Positions 27,863 through 35,882 of a stretch of DNA of 64,000 nucleotides are shown in pieces. Below the pieces are notes generated by a model that did not search any database, was not told where the DNA came from, and saw only the letters and a program-made list of their open reading frames with translations. The DNA comes from Mesostigma viride. Its lineage: Eukaryota; Streptophyta; Mesostigmatophyceae; Mesostigmatales; Mesostigmataceae. Both the position numbers and the translations under genes were made by a program. The stretch lies in NCBI GenBank assembly GCA_009746045.1, contig RPFO01000667.1:2402317-2466316 (forward strand). The letters are read 5' to 3'. Each line of letters opens with the position of its first letter. Positions within the stretch are counted from its first letter, which is position 1.

Positions 27863-29284
27863 TCAGTCGTAAATGCATGCCCGCCCGGCCGCCATCGCCT
27901 GCGCCAGCATCATATGCGCGAGCCCCGGCGCATGCAGCGCCTTGAGCATGGCGCCGCGGTTGAAGTACTTGCCGCCGCCTCGCGCGGTGAACCCATAGAA
28001 GTCCACACGCGAGCACAAGCCTGACGACAGCACGTTCAACGCCAGCTTCAAGCCACCCATCGGTGCGGCGAGATCCCCTGTGGCCGCCGCGTATGCACTA
28101 TAAGCGTCCATCATCATCTTGTTCGGGTAGCTGCTGGGCCAGAGCGTGGGCATGCCGCGAAAGGTGAGCGTCGGCTGCTCCTCCTTGCGCGAGAACTGTA
28201 GGTACTTTTCGAATCCCTTCCATGTGTAGAAGCGGCTCGGCCGTATCTTCTCACGCCCGTACTCTTTCTCCTCCGACCGCAACTTCCAATAGAACACATC
28301 CACGCGCGCGCCCACGTCGCCCTCGTACCCTCCGATGGGCGAGTTGTAACGGATAACAGTGTCGTGCGCGTCAATCTCCCTCCCACGCCGCGCATGCAGT
28401 AGGTTTATGCCGACCGCCACCACGGCGCAAGAGCCAAAGTCGCCTGGGGCCAGGTCAGGAAACAGGTCTAGGTAGCCCTCCGGCAGCTTCCCAGGGACCA
28501 GCCTCCCCGTGGCAGGGTCATTGCGGGAGAAGAAAACCTCAGGCCCGCGTGGCATGCCCATCTTGTTGCCCTGCTCTAGGTACTGGCGTACGCACTCGCG
28601 CGTCCAGAAGCCGCAGTGGGGCCCTGGCCCGCGGAACCATGACGAGATGTTGGCGCGTATTCCGTCCACCATCGACTGCGGCGGCAGCCGGAAGGGGGGC
28701 ACATACCCGCGGGGGTGCCTGCGCAGGGGGGCCGCCAACAGCCCCCTCCCAAGTGCCACATGCCACTGCGGAGAGGCCTGCGTGGTGGCAAGTGCCAGCA
28801 GTGAACGGCCTTGGCGGCCACGGCGCCCGCGACCGCGGCTTTGTGGCCGCCCTTTCTGCGGCCGGGAGGGTCGGCGGGGCGCCGGCCGAGCAGGCGAGCG
28901 AGGTGGCGGGCGTGGAGCCGATGCGCTGACCTTTTTCTCCTCAAAAGGGTCATCCACTTTCAGAATGTTCTGCAGCACCAGTGATGCTGGAGGTGCAGCA
29001 TTCTTGGAAGCGGCGAGGGAAGGTGGGGATGCGGGCGCGGGCTTGGGGAGGTATTCGCAAAATTCGGGGACGGTAAGGAGCGGGCAGCCAGCGCAGTTCG
29101 GCACATGTTTCTCAGGTCCCTTGATTCGGGAGCCGTTCCGCGGAGGTGGAGGCTGATCCCAAGCCGATGAAAGAGGTGGTGTGCTCTTCACTGTCCTAAT
29201 GGCTGCAAGATGCAAAAACCAGATGCATAAAGCCAGCTGTTTCCACATACCGCCCAGCTGGAAACGGGCAGTCTGTGCTTTCAA
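27863..29284 (-). CDS. GT29 sialyltransferase-like glycosyltransferase
   Basis: 473 codons, one exon. A hydrophobic stretch near residues 14-30 (QLALCIWFLHLAAI) fits a type II Golgi anchor and is followed by a Pro/Arg-rich stem to about residue 230. The catalytic region shows sialylmotif L from about Cys286 (CAVVAVG ... EIDAHDTVIRYNSPIGGYEG.DVG) and sialylmotif S around PMGGLKLALNVLSSGLC with Cys424, then VDFYGF. The two Cys are the conserved disulfide pair of GT29. Family members transfer sialic acid or a related sugar from a CMP-sugar to glycans in the Golgi lumen; algal and plant acceptors are mostly unknown. The C-terminal motif usually reading H-x4-E is H451-x4-Ala here, so activity or donor choice may differ. 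Met13 is an alternative start. It is the only ordinary cellular gene recognised in the window, flanked by mobile DNA. Confidence 0.88.
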   Translation of the reverse strand: MKAQTARFQLGGMWKQLALCIWFLHLAAIRTVKSTPPLSSAWDQPPPPRNGSRIKGPEKHVPNCAGCPLLTVPEFCEYLPKPAPASPPSLAASKNAAPPASLVLQNILKVDDPFEEKKVSASAPRPPPRSPARPAPRRPSRPQKGRPQSRGRGRRGRQGRSLLALATTQASPQWHVALGRGLLAAPLRRHPRGYVPPFRLPPQSMVDGIRANISSWFRGPGPHCGFWTRECVRQYLEQGNKMGMPRGPEVFFSRNDPATGRLVPGKLPEGYLDLFPDLAPGDFGSCAVVAVGINLLHARRGREIDAHDTVIRYNSPIGGYEGDVGARVDVFYWKLRSEEKEYGREKIRPSRFYTWKGFEKYLQFSRKEEQPTLTFRGMPTLWPSSYPNKMMMDAYSAYAAATGDLAAPMGGLKLALNVLSSGLCSRVDFYGFTARGGGKYFNRGAMLKALHAPGLAHMMLAQAMAAGRACIYD

Positions 29285-29370
29285 GCCTAGAGGTGGCTGC
29301 GCCTGGCTGGCTGCCGAAAAAAAATGCTACATCGACAGGCTAAAATAAAGTTTACCGTTCTAAACGGCAC

Positions 29371-29372
29371 AA

Positions 29373-29403
<31 letters not shown>
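29371..29403 (+). repeat. (GT)n microsatellite
   Basis: About 16 GT units just upstream (5' side) of the GT29 gene on its own strand. Confidence 0.95.
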
Positions 29404-30093
29404 ACCCAATAGCCACCCGGGGCTCCAGCCGTTCGGCAATATGACGCCCATCGCTGTCGGTTACTCCAAAAACCCGGACGGGTGATGAAAATCTGTGAAC
29501 ATTTTCAGGAACTAGTGTAGAAGAACGAGGAGAAGAGACTAAACGACCATATTTCTCACGCTTGTTCCGTCTAGGAAGTGAAGAAATAATTAATTCAACA
29601 TCATTATTGCCGGAACCTTGGGCAACAAATCTCGTGCTCAAGTTTCCTTCATGGAACTCATCACCAACTCACTGCACAGACAGTGCTAATTACAGTACTG
29701 TAGGGAGGTTAAACCCTACATAGGTAGGTTGCAGAAATGGTGGGGAAAACGAGTAATGATGACAGTACAGTCATTCACGCCTTAAGTTGGGTTCGAGGGT
29801 TTCTTCGGGTCAACCCAACTTAAGGCGTGAACCCAACTTAAGGCGTTAAGTTACCATAACTTGCGACCCCCCGCCCTGCTGATGGACTTTAGGGTGTCTT
29901 TTGATAGCTCTCGTCAAGGCCGATCGAACTGCACTAAAGCCGATCGAACGCACTGTCTTAAAGAATTCACCCCCAAGGTCGTATTCCGGGTCGAAACTAG
30001 GATGCAAGTCATCAAACCGGCTGTAGCCAGTAGCCGGCAGGTGAAGCCCCACACAACACGGTAGTACTAGCCAAACCTGCCTAACTTGGTGTG

Positions 30094-30285
30094 CTACATA
30101 TTAGGGCATGCGCGTTCATTTATGAGTAATCGTAAACAGTGCTGTGTTGCTGGTTTGAGAGCTTGCTTGGCCTTGCCACCCGCCTTCTCGCCTGTGGTGT
30201 CTCGTTTCTGCTTTTTGTTGGACGCTGCCCCGTTGCCCGAAAACAGTTCGTTCCATTTGGCCTTATCATCAGTTTTGTCGGCCAT
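30094..30285 (-). CDS. Small lysine-rich ORF inside the TIR element
   Basis: 63 codons starting MADKTDDKAKWNELFSGNG, hydrophilic, Lys-rich. It looks like the start of a real protein rather than a shadow frame, but no domain is recognisable, and the next minus-strand frame (29846-30052) could be a continuation after an intron. Function unknown. Confidence 0.3.
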   Translation of the reverse strand: MADKTDDKAKWNELFSGNGAASNKKQKRDTTGEKAGGKAKQALKPATQHCLRLLINERACPNM

Positions 30286-30399
30286 TGCTTAGTTGTTGGG
30301 TCGCATTTATGATGGGTTCAAATGTGACGAACGCCTTTGAACCGACTACAGCATGACTGAAGCCGTTTGCCCATGTATACAATACCGCGTCAAGTTGTT

Positions 30400-31141
30400 G
30401 GGTAGCTTACTCCCCAGCTGAGAGCTAGGCCGACGCTGACCACCGTATCTCCCTCGCCTGGCACGCTTTACGCCAATACAGGGCCCTGTGGCGCAAGCCC
30501 TTGGGCAAGTTAGAGAAACAGGACCGGTTTTAAGGTCCTGGTCCTTCCTGTTGTCACGTATGGGGCCGAGACGTGGACCCTCACAGCTGACCTTGCCAAA
30601 AAGCTGGACGGCACGGTCAACAACATGCCGCGGTCAATTTTCCGTGTAAATGTGGGCTATGCTGCTCACGTCCGCGTGTGGGCTATGCTGCTCACGTCCG
30701 CAAGGAGAACTTGTACCTATAGGCATGCCACTTGTTAGGCAGCACCATCAAGCAGCGGCGCCTGGAGCAAGTAGTAGGGCACTTAGCTCGCACCAACCAG
30801 GTAGACACATCACGTGGCCCCTCCGCAGGGCTGCGACCTGCTCAGCCTGGCAGGCACCTCCTCAGTCACGTGGGACGGGCCCAGCAATGCTGGACGCCGC
30901 TGCAAGGCCCGCACTTTCAAAGAGCAGCTAGAAGAGGACATGGGGAGCCTATGAGGCCTCTCCGTGATTTGGAAAAAGATGATGGACAAGGCCAAGTGGG
31001 CTCAGGTTATAGAGGACAACCGCGACCCCCCTCCAGTGGGGAAGCCACGTGTTTGCAAACGCGGGAAGCATGCTAGGCAAGACCCCTACTAGGGTCTGGG
31101 GCACAATAGATAGAGTAGGATTGTTTGTACCTAGATAGAAC
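30400..31141 (+). pseudogene. LINE ORF2 C-terminal fragment (family B)
   Basis: Plus-strand frames carry YRALWRKPLGKLEKQDR, VTYGAETWTLTADLAKKLDG, then VVGHLARTNQVDTSRG and a Gly/Arg-rich end, homologous to 58547-59100 (minus) and to the complete ORF2 at 50495-53501. Several frames are broken. Its 3' UTR resumes at 31430 after a half-LINE insertion. Confidence 0.75.
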
Positions 31142-31151
31142 AGACCGGTAA

Positions 31152-31429
31152 AATTAAATTAAATTGTAACATATCTCCGTTGGGAGTACATGTAGCACAT
31201 ATCCCTGAGAAGGAGAATATGCCTTTTAATACATTCTGGGCTACTTCTTGCAAGGGTAGGGTGTAAACTACGCCTGCTCTGGGTGCACAAAGTGCACCTG
31301 CACCACTATGTATTCCAGCACCTGAGGTGCGGACACAGGGTGGAAGATCATCGTGGCTAAACAATGGCTAGGGCATGGCTTCTCAGCAGAGAGTATCTCT
31401 CTGCATAGGCAGAGCTTGGCTAATTTGAA
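31152..31429 (-). mobile_element. Half-LINE/SINE 3' copy with 10-bp TSD
   Basis: AGACCGGTAA occurs at 31142-31151 and 31430-31439. Between them lies the foldback-rich family A 3' region with CTCCCAACGGAG hairpin and (AATTT)n tail on the minus strand. It is inserted in the 3' UTR of a family B LINE. Confidence 0.88.
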
Positions 31430-31614
31430 AGACCGGTAAGATTGCGTGTACCCATCCATCCATCCAGCAGTGGGGAAGCCGCGCGTTTGCACACGTGGGA
31501 GGCATGCTAGACAAGACCCCTAGGGTCGCGGGCACCATAGTTATAGGACTGTTTCAGTAGATAGCTTGTAGATAGTTTAGAACGGTAGGATTGCGTGTAC
31601 CCATCTGGCATCCA

Positions 31615-31850
31615 TCCATCGGGGTTAATGCTCCGTGACCGACTCCCCAACGGGAGCACCAGTTTAATTAACTAATTAATTTATCCATCCATCCATCGGG
31701 GTTAATGCTCCACGGTGTCTCCCCAACAGGAGCACGAGTTTAATTCACTAATCCATCCATCCGTCCATTGATCCGGGCCGTTAACCCAATGCTCCGTGAC
31801 GGACTCACCCCAACGGGAGCATGAGTTTACTTAATTAATAATGTAATTAG
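31615..31850 (+). repeat. Three tandem family B retroelement ends
   Basis: Three successive units, starting near 31615, 31683 and 31750, each run CCATCCATC..GTTAATGCTCC..CCCCAACGGGAGCA(C/T)..AGTTTA and end in an ATTA-type tail. The spacer lengths differ, so they look like repeated insertion of truncated ends, or slippage, at one place. Confidence 0.75.
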
Positions 31851-31913
31851 ATTAAGCACGTGACTGCGTCACGTGGGTGCCAATACAGAGTAAAGGAACC
31901 TTCAACCCTATAT

Positions 31914-32012
31914 TCTGATCAGACACTCCGCAAAGGTGAAAACCTTTGCGTTCAGTGCCGGGCCGCGGAAAACGCGGAAAACGCGATCTACAAATGAATC
32001 CGACCGGAATCG
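31914..32012 (-). mobile_element. Truncated tRNA-like SINE with 17-bp TSD
   Basis: AACCTTCAACCCTATAT is repeated at 31897-31913 and 32013-32029. The insert on the minus strand begins CGATTCCGGTCGGATTC and ends with the CGCAAAGG..CCTTTGCG hairpin, as in 26515-26645. Truncation falls within the T-arm-like part. Confidence 0.85.
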
Positions 32013-32179
32013 AACCTTCAACCCTATATACACAGCGAGAAGGAGGGAGGGCGCCCTAGCTTCTCTCACTGCCGCAGGTGGGCAGGCCACAGAGCGCTCT
32101 CTCCACGGCATGGTGCCGGGGCGCAACACTGTGGGTGCAATATGTAATTAGATAATATCTAGAATACACCGCATCCACT

Positions 32180-32465
32180 CTCTCTCGATCCCTTCTTTGG
32201 ACTCCCATGCAGAACAAGACGTGGTGGCAGAAGATTGTCAAGGCTCACACGCCAGCCCCTGTGGGCAAGCCACCTTCCCCCAAGAGGAGGAGGCGTTTTG
32301 ATGAGTAGTGTGGTTAGGATTTTCTAGACTAGATAGCTTAGATCGAGTTAGGTTAGTTCGATTACGCGGCTTCCTCCACTCCACCCATCCATCAAGGAAT
32401 ATGTGCTACATGATCTCCCAACGGAGGCATGTCATAATTTAATTTAATTTAATTTAATTTTTAAT
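32180..32465 (+). pseudogene. LINE family A 3' end (ORF2 C-terminus, 3' UTR, AATTT tail)
   Basis: The plus frame ends KIVKAHTPAPVGKPPSPKRR..FDE and stop. The 3' UTR ends TATGTGCTACATGATCTCC, then CAACGGAGGCATGT and (AATTT)n. The same C-terminus and end are found inverted at 33305-33655. Confidence 0.75.
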
Positions 32466-32751
32466 AGAATACCGACAATGATGACAGAATCAGCAACCAA
32501 ATGACCAAGATCCGCAGTGAATTCTAGGTTACAAGTGTTGGGTGGGCAGGGTGGCGCGGGCTGGCGACCACCCACACGCCGCGGCAGTCAAAAACAGTGC
32601 CACACCACACTAGAAGCCAGTTCACGGCTTTCTGGGTGGGTATTTGCTAGTACAGCCAGCAGCCTTAAGCGACCCAACTTTAAGCGTGAACCCAACTTAA
32701 GCCAACCCAACTTACGGCGTGAATGACTGTACATGACATGTAATAAGAAAT

Positions 32752-32784
32752 CCCTTGATGTAATGTGTGTGGTTGTCTCCTTGA
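32752..32784 (+). mobile_element. 33-bp family D micro-insertion with 13-bp TSD
   Basis: TGTAATAAGAAAT is repeated exactly at 32739-32751 and 32785-32797. The 33-bp insert ends GGTTGTCTCCTTGA, the family D terminus; its first half is not matched to D and duplicates target-like bases. Confidence 0.75.
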
Positions 32785-32817
32785 TGTAATAAGAAATGAT
32801 TTCGCTTCCTCACCTTC

Positions 32818-32870
32818 TAATTAATTAATTATTAATTAGTTAGACTCGTGCTCCCGTTGGGGAGTCACCT
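32818..32870 (-). repeat. Family B retroelement end
   Basis: On the minus strand, GACTCCCCAACGGGAGC followed by ACGAGTCTAACTAATTAATAA: the B hairpin and tail. Confidence 0.65.
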
Positions 32871-33304
32871 TCTAAGGTTACTCTCATCGCGCTCACATCG
32901 GCACCGAAGAAGCTAGTACGGTAGGCACTAGGCACTAGGCACCACAACTTCCGCAAGCCGACTGCCCGGCCGAGTGCCGAGTGCCGACAGCCGAGTGCCA
33001 GTCTGCCAGACGCAACTCAAACAACTCAATGAGTTTTGACGTGACGCAGCGGTTGAGAGTGCCCCCGAACGGGACACGCGCCAAACTGAACACACTGACA
33101 TTGAACTTGGCGCCAATTCACGAAAGGAAAGGGGAAATGGATCTATGGAAAGGACATGATGATAGGGCCTACGAAAGGCAATACACCCCCCCACACACGT
33201 TTAAGACTGGGGTCCGACCAATACAGGGCTCACAATCTTAAAGAATCTTACTACTTTGATTCGTTTTTACTAAGTTCTACTACATTCTACTACAATTATA
33301 CTAC

Positions 33305-33655
33305 TAAAAAATTAAATTAAATTAAATTATAACATGCCTCCGTGGGGAGATCATGTAGCACATATTTCATGATGGATGGGATGGAGGAAGCCGCGTGATC
33401 GAACTATGCTAACTCTATCTAGAATCCTAACTACACTACTCATCAAAACGCCTCCTCCGCTTGGGGGGAGGTGGCTTGCCCACAGGGTCGGGCGTGTGCG
33501 CCTTGACAATCTTCTTCCACCGCGTCTTGTCCTGCATGGCAGTCCAAAGACGGGAGAGAGAGTGGATGCGGTGCTCAAACTGGGCTGGGACCACTAGGTC
33601 GTCCAGCAACATCTGAACGGGTGGTTTTACCGGATTAGGATACATTTGCACGGCT
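33305..33655 (-). pseudogene. LINE family A 3' end
   Basis: The minus frame ends DKTRWKKIVKAHTPDPVGKP then an Arg run, FDE and stop. About 110 bp of 3' UTR leads to ACATGATCTCCCCACGGAG, GCATGTTAT and (AATTT)n at 33305-33330. The 5' side is cut at the MITE. Confidence 0.78.
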
Positions 33656-33659
33656 TCAA

Positions 33660-34154
33660 GGCCGGGCCCACTTCAAATGTTCCGCCGTCCAAGCCAAGTG
33701 TGTGACACTTTTTCGCTATTTTCGCAAAAAAAAAATAAAATTTCGCACGAGTTCGCGTGATTTTCGCGTGATTTTCGCAAAATTTTCACACATTTTCGCA
33801 CGATTTCGCACGATTTCGCACAATTTTGCATGATTTCGCACAATTTCGCATGTCCATTTCAACCAAGGGTCGTTTTGGGGAGTGACGTTTGACAAAATTT
33901 CGCATGAATTCACACACGTTGTGCACATCAAAATTTTTTACCGTCGACATTTTTCACATGAAATTTCGCACAATTTCAGCAAATTTCGCACAAATTCGCA
34001 CGATTTCAGCAAATTTCACACGATTTCAGCAAATTTCGCACAATTTCGCACGATTTCGCACGACGAATCACTCTGCAGAGTGACGATCGTCGAAAAAGTC
34101 AAAAAAACGACCAAAAGTGTCACACTTTTCGGAACATTTGAAGTGGGCCCGGCC
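33660..34154. mobile_element. 495-bp MITE with 25-bp TIRs and internal TTTCGCACGA array
   Basis: GGCCGGGCCCACTTCAAATG (then TTCCG) at 33660-33684 is inverted at 34130-34154; TCAA flanks both sides (33656-33659, 34155-34158). The interior is a degenerate array of TTTCGCAC(G/A)A(T/A)TTT units on both sides of a short spacer. AAGTGTGTGACACTTT-like sequence sits just inside each TIR. No coding capacity. Confidence 0.85.
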
Positions 34155-34158
34155 TCAA

Positions 34159-34641
34159 ATGTATCCTAAATGCACCATTGGCAAACATGGTTTCTGGACA
34201 TGGTCGATATCATTCATATGTTTGGCAAGCATGATATGATCATGCTTGCCAAAGATGTTGTCTCTTTTCATATTTCACACATATATTATCGGCCTCGGCG
34301 TGCCATGCTTCCACGTTTGTTGTCTCTTTTCATATATTCAATGTAAATATGATCAATAAAATTCCAAACATGACCATGTTGGAGACTTCAAGTGGAGCAT
34401 CATGATTACTGTTTTCACTATTACGTAACCCATGGTTCATGTTAACATGGCATAATGAGCAATCCTAATGACCCCATGACTAATGGTGAAGTTAATAAAG
34501 TTACATCGTGGCACGTCACTATATCAAGTTGCATCATTGTGCATAAAGTAGTTTAGCACTGAGTTGGCATGCCAACATCAGGTAGACTAAATAAATTAAA
34601 ACCAGAATTGATCAACAACCCAGTATCCAAATACAGTATCC
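34159..34641. other. A/T-rich intergenic; nothing recognised
   Basis: About 480 bp with no ORF, repeat end or RNA gene that I can support. Confidence 0.5.
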
Positions 34642-34653
34642 ATATATATGCAG

Positions 34654-35144
34654 GGTGGCGCGGCCCTTGGCTCTTAGCCACGTGGCTGGGGCCTCCCTCA
34701 CGGCAGGTTACACGGCGGACCGGGCGGAGCGGGCCAAGCTCCTGGCCTATGGCGACGTCGGGCACCATCGTGTGGTGCCCTTTGTCCTGGAGGAGTTTGG
34801 GGCCATGGGGCCCCTGACCTCCGCCTTCTTCAAGGAGTGTTGCCGGCTCCGGGAGGACCGGCTGGACCTGGAGGGCCAGCGGGCCCCATGGTCGGCGCGG
34901 ACCTGGACGTCATATTGGCGTCAGCGCTTGTCGGTGGCTCTGACTCGGGCCATGGCTGACATCATGCTCCGCCGTACGCGGGCTGATTTTGCGGTGCAGC
35001 AGGGCTATTAGGTTCCTCCCGTTAGGCGTTTCCATTGGTCTTATCGTAGTATAGAGCTTTGACATGGCTCTGTATATAGGTTTATAGCTGGGCGTTTGCT
35101 TTGGTTTGAGTGATTTCACTCTGTTGTAAGTAATTATATTTTTT
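34654..35144 (+). mobile_element. Family E retroelement 3' end with 12-bp TSD
   Basis: ATATATATGCAG flanks the insert (34642-34653, 35145-35156). It holds the C-terminal part of an ORF (34655-35011) and about 130 bp of 3' UTR ending AGTAATTATATTTTTT. A near-identical shorter copy is at 56488-56880. Confidence 0.85.
34655..35011 (+). pseudogene. Retroelement RT-protein C-terminal fragment (family E)
   Basis: 118 codons open to the insert's 5' edge. RAERAKLLAYGDVGHHRVVP, then FVLEEFGAMGPLTSAFFKEC and RLSVALTRAMADIMLRRTRA resemble the tail that follows the RT domain in many non-LTR ORF2 proteins (the 'P...E..G..G..A..L' and 'LS..L.R..A.ML' pattern). No RT core is present because of 5' truncation. 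Confidence 0.55.
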
Positions 35145-35870
35145 ATATATATGCAGGTCGTACTACAGGTACAGCCACGGCTGCCACGCGGCTTCTGCAG
35201 CGAGCTCTTTCTCATCAATGCAACAACACATCAGCCCAGCAACACAGCAGCACCATGACCTTAGCACAGCAGCAGCACAACTGTAGCTCAGCAGCACGGC
35301 CGCAATGCAGCAGTGCATCAACTTTTTTATATATATGCAGGTCGTACTACAGGTACAGCCACGGCTGCCACGCGGCTTCTGCAGCGAGCTCTTTCTCATC
35401 AATGCAACAACACATCAGCCCAGCAACACAGCAGCACCATGACCTTAGCACAGCAGCAGCACAACTGTAGCACAGCAGCACGGCAGCAGCACGACAGCAA
35501 TACATCAGCGGCACGGCAGCAATGCAGCAACACATCAGCACAACAGCACAACAGCAGCACGGCCGCAATGCAGCAGTGCATCAACACAGCAGCACGGCAG
35601 CAGCACGACAGCAATACATCAGCGGCACGGCAGCAATGCAGCAACACATCAGCACAACAGCACAACAGCAGCACGGCCGCAATGCAGCAGTGCATCAACA
35701 CAGCAGCACGGCAGCAGCACGACAGCAATACATCAGCGGCACGGCAGCAATGCAGCAACACATCAGCACAACAGCACAACAGCAGCACGGCAGCAATGCA
35801 GCAACAGTAGCATGGCAGCACAGCAGCAGCAGCAGCAGCAGCAGCACATGAGCAGCTCAATGACAACAAC
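35145..35870. repeat. CAG/CAA-rich minisatellite
   Basis: A block starting ATATATATGCAGGTCGTACT is duplicated (35145 and ~35331). It is followed by three ~120-bp units (from about 35486, 35606, 35726) of CAGCA-type sequence and a (CAG)n run near 35820-35845. Every frame is open and reads Gln/Thr/Ala/Ser on plus or Cys/Leu on minus, so ORFs here are compositional. Confidence 0.8.
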
Positions 35871-35882
35871 GCTGCTCGCGCT

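Larger units (their letters stand above)
29766..32731. mobile_element. Tc1/mariner-like TIR element, invaded by retroelements
   Basis: TACAGTCATTCACGCC and the bases up to TAAGTTGGGTT at 29766-29793 are repeated inverted at 32704-32731 (one mismatch). Both ends start at a TA dinucleotide, as in Tc1/mariner elements. Further AACCCAACTTAAGGCG repeats lie subterminally at both ends. The interior holds two small minus-strand ORFs (29846-30052 and 30094-30285) and LINE, half-LINE and SINE insertions. No DDE transposase is recognisable. Confidence 0.6.

Noticed and set aside
29360..29641. Minus ORF of 93 codons upstream of the GT29 gene
   Set aside because: It ends in a His-Thr run made by the GT microsatellite and has no recognisable motif; not strong enough to call a gene.
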